The notes: a model not told the origin generated them from the letters alone. Positions 1 through 6,772 are shown, counted from the stretch's first letter. The stretch: DNA of 17,753 bases from JBBQVO01 sp038211505 (GCA_038211505.1 JBBQVO010000054.1:1-17753); one strand, 5' to 3'. Program-made: numbers and translations.

Positions 1-61
1 GAGGCAGCTTGCGTGGAGATCCCGCTCGTCGGCTACTCCGGAGGTTGTCGGGGCGCCGCGC

Positions 62-532
62 TCAGTCAACGCGCACCGCCGCTGCAACGCGCTTAGTCAG
101 CGCCGACTTCTCTTTCGGCGCGACGAGGCGGCACGTCTCGCAGCGGCCGTAGACTTCGAGCCAGTGTCGCTCGATCTCGTAACCCGTCGCCTGCGCGAGA
201 TCGCGCGTCAGCGACTGCACGTCGCACTGACTGAAGTCCTCGACGCGCCCGCAGTCGACGCACACGAGATGGTGATGGTGGCCGCGCGTGCTCACGCGAT
301 AGTGCAGCGTGCCGTCGTCGAGCATGACCCGGCAGACGACGTTGAGATCGAGGAGGATCTTCATCGTCCGAAACACCGTCGCCCGCCCGACCTTGCGCGA
401 AGCATGCATCACGTCATCGACAGTGAAGTGCGCCGGCTGCGCCATCACCGCATCCAACACCCGCCGCCTGCTCCCCGTGATCCGATGCCCCCGCATCTCC
501 AGCCGCTCGATCACAAAATCCGTCTCAGACAT
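62..532 (-). CDS. Fur-family metal- or peroxide-responsive transcriptional regulator
   Basis: A 156-residue Fur-superfamily repressor, normal length for the family. The N-terminal half (about residues 5-80) is the winged-helix DNA-binding domain, with recognition-helix residues GRATVFRTMKIL at 49-60. The C-terminal half is the metal-binding dimerisation domain, with the HHHHLVCVDCG segment at 85-95. Two CxxC pairs (C91/C94 and C131/C134) would form the structural zinc site. Members sense iron (Fur), zinc (Zur), manganese or peroxide (PerR), and the sequence alone does not tell me which. The ATG is preceded by GGAG on the minus strand. A 39-bp dyad 18-56 bp upstream suggests autoregulation. 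The gene is separated from the anti-sigma gene by a palindromic element, so it is probably its own transcription unit. Confidence 0.93.
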   Translation of the reverse strand: MSETDFVIERLEMRGHRITGSRRRVLDAVMAQPAHFTVDDVMHASRKVGRATVFRTMKILLDLNVVCRVMLDDGTLHYRVSTRGHHHHLVCVDCGRVEDFSQCDVQSLTRDLAQATGYEIERHWLEVYGRCETCRLVAPKEKSALTKRVAAAVRVD

Positions 533-549
533 GACGCCACTCCATCCAA

Positions 550-588
550 TTGATATCGGGTCTCAATTTAAATGAGATGAAGTATCAA
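550..588. promoter_or_regulatory. Candidate Fur-type operator: 39-bp dyad upstream of the Fur-family gene
   Basis: A dyad centred on position 569. The outer arms are TTGATA (550-555) and TATCAA (583-588), and the inner arms are TCTCA (561-565) and TGAGA (573-577) around an AT-rich TTTAAA core. Both pairs share exactly the same centre. The stretch is AT-rich in a GC-rich region and lies 18-56 bp before the Fur-family ATG, where the promoter must be. Autoregulation by the adjacent gene is inferred. Confidence 0.55.
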
Positions 589-607
589 CGCAAGAGCACG
601 CGGAGGT

Positions 608-750
608 TAACCACGAAGGACACGAAAGGGGGCGGAGTGGCTGGGGATAACCGTACGGGCAGGTCTGAAGACCTGTCCGTACGAGACGCGAAGAACGTTG
701 AAGAACCCACCTGGGATCTCCCCATTTACCCTTCGTGTCCTTCGTGGTTA
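608..750. repeat. Modular palindromic repeat element 1
   Basis: A 143-bp non-coding element. The outer arms are perfect 19-bp inverted copies: TAACCACGAAGGACACGAA at 608-626 and its reverse complement at 732-750. Inside is a long hairpin with a 14-bp stem at 652-665/670-683 (13 Watson-Crick pairs plus one G-T) and a TGAA loop. The right arm ends 11 bp before the stop codon of the anti-sigma gene. No ORF of any credibility lies inside. It resembles a REP/MITE-like mobile palindrome. It could also terminate or insulate transcripts. Confidence 0.75.
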
Positions 751-761
751 CACCCGGGGCG

Positions 762-1601
762 TTAGTCGACGAGGGCCTGGAGCATCGTGGGGCCGTTGTG
801 CTCTTGCTCGGGCGCGGTGTCCGGCTCGGCAGTCACGGCGAAGCCGTGGAAGCGGCCCTGGGCGGCGGCGGCGCTCACGTTGCGGACGATCAGCCGGCCG
901 TTGCCGGTGTCGTCGACCTTGAAGCGGCCGCCGTACACCCAGGCGTTGTCGAAGATCATCCACATGCAGTACGACGTGCCGTCGGCGAGGCGCGGCAGGT
1001 TCGTCGCGACCAGCGCACCGAGGCCGCCCGTCTGGCTCCAGATGTAACGCCCATTCGACGCCGGCGCCGACGTTGTGGCGGTGAGCGGCACGCGCGCGAT
1101 GTCCGGCCGCGAGAGAATATCGATCACGGCGTCCTGCGACGAGACGAGGCCGACGTTCGTCGTGTTCGCCTGCACCAGCTCCGTTCTTACCGTCGCGAAC
1201 GAATTCGATTCGCTCGTCGCGTCGGCGGACACCTGGGCGTTGTCGTCGGTGATGCTGTTGACGCGCGCGTGCAGGTAGCCGCTCCAGCTGATCAGCACGA
1301 TCGCCACGGCGGCCACGCAGGCCGCGGCGGCCGCGCTCCACGTCCGCCAGTTGCGCCGGTGATGAATGTCGGAGAGCACCGCCGCCGACGCCAGCACGCG
1401 CGCCTTCAGCGCCGAGTTGGCGCTCTGCAACGGCACGGCAAGGGCGATCGACGCGGCTGTGTCGCGAGCGGATTCGGCGAGGGCGGCGCAGTCGTCATGT
1501 TGCTCGATGTGCGCTTCGAGCGCGCGCGCCTCTTCGCCGTCGAGCGCGCCGAGGGCCCATGCATCGATGTTGTCGCGGACGTGTTCGCAATCCATGGTCA
1601 T
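762..1601 (-). CDS. RskA-like membrane anti-sigma factor
   Basis: A 279-residue anti-sigma factor. Residues 1-50 form the cytoplasmic sigma-binding domain, with MDCEHV at the N-terminus and a degenerate zinc motif (H31, H35, C38, where the usual HxxxCxxC is incomplete). One membrane helix runs at about 87-108. The extracytoplasmic part (about 165-279) matches the RskA C-terminal domain pattern, with GTSYCMWMIF, GGRFKVDDTGNG, and FAVTAEPD near the end. Its ATG overlaps the sigma gene's TGA as ATGA, the usual translational coupling of a sigma/anti-sigma pair. In this family, proteolysis of the anti-sigma factor at the membrane releases the sigma factor. The inducing signal is not evident here. 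Confidence 0.9.
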   Translation of the reverse strand: MTMDCEHVRDNIDAWALGALDGEEARALEAHIEQHDDCAALAESARDTAASIALAVPLQSANSALKARVLASAAVLSDIHHRRNWRTWSAAAAACVAAVAIVLISWSGYLHARVNSITDDNAQVSADATSESNSFATVRTELVQANTTNVGLVSSQDAVIDILSRPDIARVPLTATTSAPASNGRYIWSQTGGLGALVATNLPRLADGTSYCMWMIFDNAWVYGGRFKVDDTGNGRLIVRNVSAAAAQGRFHGFAVTAEPDTAPEQEHNGPTMLQALVD

Positions 1602-2203
1602 GAGAAGTTTCGGTCTTTCCCCCGGCGCTCTTCAAGCGCCCCGCGCATCTTCTGCATGCCGAGACGAATTCTCGTCTTGACGGTTCCCAGCGGCTGGCCG
1701 AGCGTGTTGGCGATCTCCTGCTGCGTCAGGCCGCCGAAGTAGGCGAGCTGGATCGCTAGCTTCTGCTCCGCAGGCAGCACCTCCAGCGCTTTCCGCACGG
1801 CGGCCCGCTCGTCCGATAACACGGTCGCCAGCGCCGGATCGTCCCGGTCGTTGCCGCTCGGCAGGACATCCTCCTCTTCGCTCGTCGTCGGCAGCGACTC
1901 GTGCCGCAGACGACGACCCTGGCTCCGCCGCTCGTCGATCGACTTGTTGCGTGTGACGCTCATCAGCCACGTAACGAACTTGCCACGGTTGACGTCGAAC
2001 TGCTCCGGCCGCCTCCAGACCCGCAGGAACACATCCTGCGTCACGTCCTGCGCGACATGCGAATCCGCCACGACGCGGAGCGCGACGGAGTAGACGAGAT
2101 CGCTGTAGCGGTCGTACAGCGCCTCGAATGCCGCGAGGTCCCGGTGTTCGAGCCGGGCCATCAGCTCATCGTCGCGGAGTCCCGTGTAGTCCACGCGCTC
2201 CAT
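1598..2203 (-). CDS. ECF RNA polymerase sigma factor (SigK-like)
   Basis: A 201-residue group 4 sigma factor. Region 2 occupies about residues 20-95 (DLAAFEALYDRYSDLVYSVA, then DVTQDVFLRVWR and FVTWLMSVTRNKSIDERR). Region 4 is at about 130-195, ending in the helix-turn-helix (GGLTQQEIANTLGQPLGTVKTRI). There are no extra domains. It is paired by a 4-nt overlap with the RskA-like anti-sigma gene, which places it with the SigK/RskA group of envelope-stress sigma factors. The ATG at 2201-2203 has no strong Shine-Dalgarno sequence. A TGGTAAGAT extended -10-like sequence lies on the minus strand at 2252-2260. Which genes it controls cannot be told from this window. Confidence 0.94.
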   Translation of the reverse strand: MERVDYTGLRDDELMARLEHRDLAAFEALYDRYSDLVYSVALRVVADSHVAQDVTQDVFLRVWRRPEQFDVNRGKFVTWLMSVTRNKSIDERRSQGRRLRHESLPTTSEEEDVLPSGNDRDDPALATVLSDERAAVRKALEVLPAEQKLAIQLAYFGGLTQQEIANTLGQPLGTVKTRIRLGMQKMRGALEERRGKDRNFS

Positions 2204-2279
2204 CTCAACTACGTCCCGGCCGCCCTCAGGGATTGGGGGTGGCGTACCCCGATCTTACCAGCCGGGCCTTACGGGTTTG

Positions 2280-2508
2280 TCCACAGAGGACACAGAGGGG
2301 CGCAGAAAGGGTTCGATTGAGTCTTTCATCATGCGGTGAACAAGAAGGAGCAGTGAATGAGGGAGTATGCGATCCCACTCGTAGCGCGGGCTTTCCAGCC
2401 CGCGCGGTGCAGGTCTGAAATCGGTCAGTTCGAGGCACTGCGTGTCCGCCGTCGACCTTTAGTCGCCCGGCGAACCACTATTCTGTGCTCTCCGTGTCCT
2501 CTGTGGAT
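2280..2508. repeat. Modular palindromic repeat element 2
   Basis: A 229-bp element built like the one at 608-750. The left arm is TCCACAGAGGACACAGAG (from 2280) and the right arm is an imperfect inverted copy ending at 2508 (about 22 of 26 positions match). Inside is a hairpin with a 9-bp perfect stem, GCGCGGGCT/AGCCCGCGC (2384-2392/2397-2405), and a TTCC loop. The 11-mer GCAGGTCTGAA at 2409-2419 also occurs inside element 1 (659-669). The right arm ends 7 bp before the stop codon of the lipoprotein gene. Together with the sigma-gene leader it fills the 312-bp gap 2204-2515, which has no convincing gene. Confidence 0.7.
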
Positions 2509-2515
2509 CGAAAGC

Positions 2516-3013
2516 TTAGCCGCCGGGCTGGGCGCCGGGGAGGACATCTTGCACCGTGATCTCCGTGGCGATCAGCGCGTCGCGGCGGTCGTTGAGCTTG
2601 CCGGAGGCGATGATGCGGTCGGACGACTTGAGATCGCGCAGCTGGGCCGTGCCTCCGCCCGCTTTGCGCAGCACGGTCGAGGTATCGATGACGATCTGCT
2701 GGATCGTTGCGCCCTGCAGCGGCTTGATCTCGATGACGCGGGCGCTGAGGTTGACGGCACCGATGATGCCCGTGACCTCCAACGTCTCGCCCGCGGGCGC
2801 CGATGTCGGGCCGCCGGTCGAAGCCGCGGTGGGTGCGCCGCCGGGTGTCGGCCCGCCGCCCGGCGTCGTGCTGCCGCCAGTCGTCATGCTGGCAGCAGCT
2901 GATCCGGCCGGCGACGGCTTCGGCGTCGCCGTGCTCTTGGAGTCGCTGCTGCAGGCAGTCGCGATCAACAAGAGGCAGATCGTCACGGCGGCAAGTGTTG
3001 TTCGCATCGACAT
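2516..3013 (-). CDS. Secreted lipoprotein with DUF5666-like domain
   Basis: About 166 residues if translation starts at the ATG at 3011-3013. That start puts a signal peptide directly at the N-terminus (MSMRTTLAAVTICLLLIATAC) with a lipobox-like ATAC. An upstream GTG/ATG start at 3064 would add 17 charged residues before the signal and is less likely. After the lipid-anchored cysteine comes a Ser/Thr/Pro/Gly linker to about residue 75. A small beta-rich domain follows (LEVTGIIGAVN, ARVIEIKPL, QIVIDTSTVLRK, KSSDRIIASGKLNDR, ALIATEITV), the pattern of DUF5666-type domains. No enzymatic motif is seen. It would sit on the outside of the membrane. It is 83 bp downstream of bioY on the same strand and could be co-transcribed with it. 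Confidence 0.75.
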   Translation of the reverse strand: MSMRTTLAAVTICLLLIATACSSDSKSTATPKPSPAGSAAASMTTGGSTTPGGGPTPGGAPTAASTGGPTSAPAGETLEVTGIIGAVNLSARVIEIKPLQGATIQQIVIDTSTVLRKAGGGTAQLRDLKSSDRIIASGKLNDRRDALIATEITVQDVLPGAQPGG

Positions 3014-3095
3014 CAGCCTACCGGACAGGAGTGCGACGGACACGCGCGTCGCATGCGGACGCACCTTGGACTACGACGATCGAAGATGCGCAACA

Positions 3096-3719
3096 TCAAT
3101 GCGGAGCGCGGAATCGCTCGACGAGTTCCCACGCGGCGGGCAGCGCGAGCGATGCGGCGACGACCTTCGCGAGATCGCCGGCGATGAATGGCCAGAGGCC
3201 ATAGTCGAGCGCCGTCGACCACGTGATCGGCTTGCCGACGACGGAGAACTGCTGGTGCAACCAGATGACGCCCGGCACGTAGATCAGCGCGCTGGCGAGC
3301 AGCATCGGCAGCACGATCCAGCGCGAGCGATCAGCGCCGTGTTCGGCGAACCAGCCGACCACGAACGCGGCGATCACGAATCCGATCAGGTAGCCGCCCG
3401 ACGGCGTGGCGATGGCGCTGATGCCGCCGGCGCCCGCCGCCAGCACCGGCAGCCCCGCCGCGCCTTCCGCCAGATACGCAAGCATCGTCGCCGCGCCGAG
3501 CCGGCTGCCGTACGCGGCGCCGATCAGTAGCACCGCGAACGTTTGTCCCGTGATCGGCACGGTGCTGAATGAGAACTGATGACTGAATCGCGCCGAGAGC
3601 GCCATCAGCGCGCTGCCGGCGATCACGAGCACGATGTTCGTAATCCACGACTCCGGCACGACGCGCGCCGCCAGCGTGTTCGATCGAAATGTGGCGATGT
3701 TCTGCTGCTGCTGCTGCAA
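3096..3719 (-). CDS. bioY: Biotin transporter substrate-binding S component BioY
   Basis: A BioY-family integral membrane protein. It takes up biotin, usually as the S unit of an ECF transporter. About five to six hydrophobic segments follow the N-terminus (WITNIVLVIAGSALMALSA, then PITGQTFAVLLIGAAYGSRLG, GYLIGFVIAAFVVGW, IVLPMLLASALIYVPGVIW). The conserved PITGQTFAVLL and GxxxGLPV...PTGGYLIGF-type signature is present (here AAGLPVLAAG and ATPSGGYLIGF). I place the start at the TTG at 3717-3719 because GGAGGAG precedes it by 8 nt and the length (207 residues) then fits the family. The open frame extends to a GTG at 3821, but that part is Arg/His-rich and unlike BioY. Five consecutive CAG codons follow the start. 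Biotin context: bioB lies 1.5 kb upstream on the same strand. Confidence 0.9.
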   Translation of the reverse strand: MQQQQQNIATFRSNTLAARVVPESWITNIVLVIAGSALMALSARFSHQFSFSTVPITGQTFAVLLIGAAYGSRLGAATMLAYLAEGAAGLPVLAAGAGGISAIATPSGGYLIGFVIAAFVVGWFAEHGADRSRWIVLPMLLASALIYVPGVIWLHQQFSVVGKPITWSTALDYGLWPFIAGDLAKVVAASLALPAAWELVERFRAPH

Positions 3720-3780
3720 GTACCGCTCCTCCACCCGTGGACGCCGCCATCGGTCGCCCCGCGCGCATGATCGATGCGCC

Positions 3781-3810
3781 GCGGTCGAGGAACAATGGTG
3801 CGTTTGTACT
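3781..3810. repeat. Direct repeat copy A upstream of bioY
   Basis: A 30-bp sequence matching 4961-4990 at 26 of 30 positions without gaps, in the same orientation and exactly 1,180 bp away. The perfect core is GGTGCGTTTGTACT (3797-3810). It lies 62-91 nt upstream of the bioY TTG start and about 18 bp after the beta-helix stop codon. Confidence 0.65.
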
Positions 3811-3827
3811 AATGAGCGCACGTCACG

Positions 3828-4748
3828 TCAATACACGACGTTCGACCACGGGTTCGTGGCCGTGATAGAGGCATCGCTTCCCACGAAGGTGCCGATGCGG
3901 CTGCCGGTGCCGAAATCAGTCACGGCGTTTGCGTTACCGACGATGATATTGCGTGCAACAAGGTTTTTGAGCGTCGTGCCGGTCCCCGACAGCGCGACGC
4001 CAGATCCACCGTTGCCGGTGATGCGGTTGTCGGTGATCTCGTTGAACGACCACCCGATCGTTACCGTGACCCCACCCTGGGCGTTGCTGTCCAGTACGTT
4101 GTTCCGGACCCAGACGTTGTTGGCCTGGATGTATATGCCGCCGATTTCAAAGGCATAGCCGAACCCGTTCCGGCTGATGTTGCTCTCGGTGACGAGCGTT
4201 CCCCAGTTCGAGGCCTGCTGGACGATCCGGATGCCAGCGGCGACATTATCGTGAGCGACAACCTCGCGGACGACGCCGCCACTCCCGATGTTCATGCCGT
4301 CGCCTGAGCTATCGGCGACGTCGAGGTTCGCGAACGTGCTCCGCGCCAGTTCCGGCGTATTGATGCCGGCGCCCCATCCGCGGATCGACCCGTTGCGGAT
4401 CGTCACGTTGGTGCGGATTATTCCGGCGTCATTGATGCCCGAGCTGGCGTTGCCCGGCCCGAGCAGCGCGAACCCGTTGAGGTCGAGGGTGACGTCGTTC
4501 GCGTCGATTGTGATCCCATTGCCCGAACCGGCACTCAGCGTCTTCGTCAAGACGTACGAGCCTGGCTGGCTGATCGTGAAGGGGAGAACATCCACCGGCA
4601 CGCGTGGTTCGACTTGAGGAAGCGTCGAACCTGGCGAGCCGGGCGGATCGAGCGGACCACCCCGGGCGCGCGTCGCGAACCCCGCGATCACGACGAGAAG
4701 GACGGCTAAGAGCAACACTGTGTTGGTTCGGGTCCAGAGCGTCGACAT
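3828..4748 (-). CDS. Secreted right-handed parallel beta-helix protein
   Basis: About 306 residues from the ATG at 4746-4748, chosen because GCGAGGTG precedes it by 6 nt and it places a clean signal peptide or anchor at the N-terminus (TNTVLLLAVLLVVIAGFATRA). The longer frame to 4862 adds 38 residues ahead of the signal. After the leader comes the segment PFTISQPGSYVLTKTL, then GITIDANDVTLDLNGFALLG. This is the usual opening of PbH1/NosD-like beta-helix proteins. Regularly spaced turns follow (TNVTIRNGSIRGWGAGI, GVVREVVAHDNVAAGI, ESNISRNGFGYAFEIGGIYI, NNVWVRNNVLDSNAQGGV, NEITDNRITGNGGSGVAL). No lyase catalytic set could be assigned. It probably acts outside the cell. A 30-bp direct repeat brackets the gene. 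Confidence 0.85.
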   Translation of the reverse strand: MSTLWTRTNTVLLLAVLLVVIAGFATRARGGPLDPPGSPGSTLPQVEPRVPVDVLPFTISQPGSYVLTKTLSAGSGNGITIDANDVTLDLNGFALLGPGNASSGINDAGIIRTNVTIRNGSIRGWGAGINTPELARSTFANLDVADSSGDGMNIGSGGVVREVVAHDNVAAGIRIVQQASNWGTLVTESNISRNGFGYAFEIGGIYIQANNVWVRNNVLDSNAQGGVTVTIGWSFNEITDNRITGNGGSGVALSGTGTTLKNLVARNIIVGNANAVTDFGTGSRIGTFVGSDASITATNPWSNVVY

Positions 4749-4805
4749 CGCGCACCTCGCAAAACTAAGCCGCGGGACTGACGGCGCCGACGGCCACATG
4801 AGAAG

Positions 4806-4833
4806 TACATAGTAATGCTCACCGCGCCGACAA
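4806..4833 (-). promoter_or_regulatory. Possible promoter of the beta-helix gene
   Basis: On the minus strand, TTGTCG (4833-4828) is followed after 16 nt by TATGTA (4811-4806), about 58 nt before the beta-helix ATG. It is one of the few AT-rich spots in this leader. Match to the consensus is moderate. The rest of 4749-5027 shows only direct repeat copy B. Confidence 0.3.
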
Positions 4834-4960
4834 TCACGGCCAGCGGACGTGATTCGTGACAATCCAGCAGCGATGGAAGCACCCTACGATAACTTAGGGG
4901 CGAGGCACGCGACTTGATCGCGGCCGCCGCGGTGGGCGGCGCGGCGACGTCGGGCATCGT

Positions 4961-4990
4961 GCGATCGAGGGCCAACGGTGCGTTTGTACT
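4961..4990. repeat. Direct repeat copy B
   Basis: The partner of 3781-3810 (26/30 identical, same orientation, 1,180 bp offset). It lies 213 bp upstream of the beta-helix start and 37 bp upstream of the small plus-strand membrane protein. TGAGCGCA also follows the core in both copies, at different spacing (3813-3820 and 5001-5008). Confidence 0.65.
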
Positions 4991-5027
4991 ACTGGCGGTG
5001 TGAGCGCAGGCATCAAGATGCACAGTG

Positions 5028-5279
5028 ATGGAGAGTCATCGCGCGTCCCGAATCGTCGCAGGCACAATTGGCGCGGTGTTACTCGCCGTCGGCGCTTTGG
5101 TCGGCGTGTGGGCGGCAATGCTGATCGCGAATGGCGTGCGCGGCGACTACGAGAACGCGACGCTGTATCTGTGGCTTGGCGTGGCGTTGCTTATCCCGAC
5201 GGCAGTGTCCTTGACGATGGGCGCGCTGGTCGTTGTCACAGCGTGGCATTCGGCGCGAGGCGCTCGGCGCGCGACTTGA
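5028..5279 (+). CDS. Small two-helix membrane protein, function unknown
   Basis: 83 residues from the ATG at 5028; a GTG directly before it is the alternative start. Not recognised as a known family. Two hydrophobic segments are clear: about residues 9-37 (IVAGTIGAVLLAVGALVGVWAAML) and 48-73 (YLWLGVALLIPTAVSLTMGALVVV). They are joined by a short loop with RGDYENA, and the tail is basic (HSARGARRAT). Spurious frames in this GC-rich DNA are usually Arg-rich, so two well-formed helices argue for a real gene. No good Shine-Dalgarno sequence is seen. Its last 44 bp overlap the 3' end of bioB on the opposite strand. Confidence 0.55.
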   Translation: MESHRASRIVAGTIGAVLLAVGALVGVWAAMLIANGVRGDYENATLYLWLGVALLIPTAVSLTMGALVVVTAWHSARGARRAT

Positions 5280-6300
5280 GGGCGACGCCGGCGGCGCTCG
5301 GCGACTCCGGCGCGCTGGCCGCAGCGCTGCCGGTGATCTCGAAGCCGAGGTCGCGGATCATGGCGATGTCGTCTTCCGGGCGCTGGCCTTTGGCGGTGAG
5401 GTAGTCGCCGATGAAGATCGAGTTGGCGACGAGGAGGCCCATCGGCTGCAGCGACTTCAGGTGATGCTCGCGGCCGCCGGCGATGCGCAGCTCGCTCTCG
5501 GGGTTCATGACGCGCATCAGGCTGAGGATCTTGAGGCACTTCGTCGGCGTTAGCGACCAGCGGCCGGCGAGCGGCGTGCCCTGGATCGGGATCAGGAAGT
5601 TCACCGGGATCGAATCGACGTTAAGGCGGCGCAGCGACTGCGCGACCTCGACGATGTCGTCGTCTGTCTCGCCCATACCGAACAACGCGCCGCAGCACGG
5701 GGAAAGCCCGCTGCCTTTCACGACGCCAACGGTCTCGACGCGATCAGCGTAGGTGTGCGTGTCGCAGATCTCGCCGTAGAAGTTCTCGCTGGTGTTGAGG
5801 TTGTGGTTGTACGCGAAGACGCCGGCGTCCTTCAGCGACGCCGCTTGCTGCGACGAGAGCAGTCCGAGGCAGGCGCAGATCTCGGCGTCCGGCAGCGTCT
5901 CATGCACCTCGCGGACAGCCGTCGCGATATGGGCGACGTCGGCGTCACTCGGCCCGCGGCCGGACGCCACCATGCAGACGCGGCGGGCGCCGTACTCGTG
6001 GCCGCGCAGGGCGGCGGAGAGGATCTCGTTGCCGGGCAGCAGGTTGTACTTGTCGATCGGGGCCTTCGAGAGTTTGGACTGCGAGCAGTAGTGGCAGTCC
6101 TCGGGGCAGATGCCGCTCTTGATGTTGACGAGAAAGTTGATCTTCACGCGGTTGCCGAAGTAGCGGCGACGCAGCGTGTGCGCGGCGGCGACGATCGCCG
6201 GCATCTCGTCGTCGGGGGCGCGCAGGATCGCGAGCGATTCATCGGTCGTCGGCGGTGTGCCGGCGAGTGCGCGGTCGGCGATCGCCATCCAATTCGTCAT
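5236..6300 (-). CDS. bioB: Biotin synthase BioB
   Basis: A 354-residue radical-SAM enzyme that inserts sulfur into dethiobiotin to make biotin. The radical-SAM cluster ligands are C65, C69 and C72 in GICPEDCHYCSQS. The residues that hold the second iron-sulfur cluster in the family are also visible: Cys in RRVCMVASGRG, Cys in EICACLGLL, Cys in SPCCGALFGMGET and Arg in ELRIAGGRE. Other family landmarks are YNHNLNTSENFY and PVNFLIPIQGTPL. The conserved part ends at about residue 325. A Ser/Ala-rich tail of about 30 residues follows, and its codons overlap the convergent small membrane gene. The ATG at 6298-6300 is preceded by GAGGATG. bioY on the same strand suggests synthesis and uptake of biotin are kept together. 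Confidence 0.96.
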   Translation of the reverse strand: MTNWMAIADRALAGTPPTTDESLAILRAPDDEMPAIVAAAHTLRRRYFGNRVKINFLVNIKSGICPEDCHYCSQSKLSKAPIDKYNLLPGNEILSAALRGHEYGARRVCMVASGRGPSDADVAHIATAVREVHETLPDAEICACLGLLSSQQAASLKDAGVFAYNHNLNTSENFYGEICDTHTYADRVETVGVVKGSGLSPCCGALFGMGETDDDIVEVAQSLRRLNVDSIPVNFLIPIQGTPLAGRWSLTPTKCLKILSLMRVMNPESELRIAGGREHHLKSLQPMGLLVANSIFIGDYLTAKGQRPEDDIAMIRDLGFEITGSAAASAPESPSAAGVALKSRAERLAPNATL

Positions 6301-6440
6301 GCGGGCATCCTCGGTCGTGGTGGTGCTGGTGTGGTGGCAGTGTTTGGGGGTGAGGGCGTTTCGTCAAGGGGTGGCGTTGGGGGATCGGTGTGGCGCGGCA
6401 TCGGGAGCGGGAGCGGGAGCGGCGGCGAATTTCGGAGAGA

Positions 6441-6464
6441 TTCTTCGCTGCGCTCAGAATGACA
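6441..6464. repeat. Dispersed REP-like repeat, copy 1
   Basis: A 24-bp sequence ending in CGCTGCGCTCAGAATGACA, identical to 12621-12644. When translated on the minus strand it gives CHSERSEES, a peptide I recall from many spurious gene calls. The copy lies in a non-coding gap. Confidence 0.8.
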
Positions 6465-6505
6465 GTTTTTTGCCCGGGCGAACTCACGCGAGGGGACGTG
6501 CGAAA

Positions 6506-6540
6506 GCCAGCGTCGCTCTGGTGGCGGGGCCGACGCTGGC
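6506..6540. repeat. Hairpin-forming inverted repeat
   Basis: A perfect 10-bp inverted repeat, GCCAGCGTCG (6506-6515) and CGACGCTGGC (6531-6540), with a 15-nt loop. No U-run follows on either strand, so a simple intrinsic terminator is unlikely. It sits 42 bp from REP-like copy 1 and may be part of the same repeat family. Confidence 0.5.
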
Positions 6541-6772
6541 TCTCTGCATTCGCGGGGAATAGGTTGGCGGCTCTCCCCGTGTACAGCATCGGCGTGGCGT
6601 GCGAGATCCGAAGGGGCGGCGGCGATCCTTTTCGGCGGGACGACGAGCCGGGCGCGGACGAGTTGAGAATGAGTGGCGTCGAAATTCGGCACGTTGACGC
6701 GTGCGACGAGGGCGCGGCGAGCAGCGCCCCTGCGATGTCGGGCGCGCCTCGGCGTGGGGACGCGAGATGCGA

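Larger units (their letters stand above)
6301..6770. other. Intergenic region with REP-like repeat and hairpin, no gene
   Basis: This stretch between bioB and the SH3/CARDB gene (the full gap runs to 6878) has no credible coding region. Frames that are open here read as Arg/Pro-rich peptides, one with the CHSERSEES string typical of a translated repeat. It contains the 24-bp dispersed repeat (6441-6464) and a perfect 10-bp-stem hairpin (6506-6515/6531-6540). No promoter for bioB stands out. Confidence 0.6.

Noticed and set aside
735..1742. Long plus-strand open frame opposite the sigma/anti-sigma genes
   Set aside because: Arg/Gly/Val-rich translation with no domain, lying wholly antisense to two well-supported coupled genes. 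This is typical of GC-rich DNA.
3781..3810. BirA biotin operator in front of bioY
   Set aside because: TAGTACAAAC resembles half of a BirA site only loosely, has no paired inverted half-site at the right distance, and is also found at 4961-4990 away from biotin genes.
6506..6540. Intrinsic terminator
   Set aside because: Good GC stem, but a 15-nt loop and no T-run on either side. More likely a repeat-associated hairpin.
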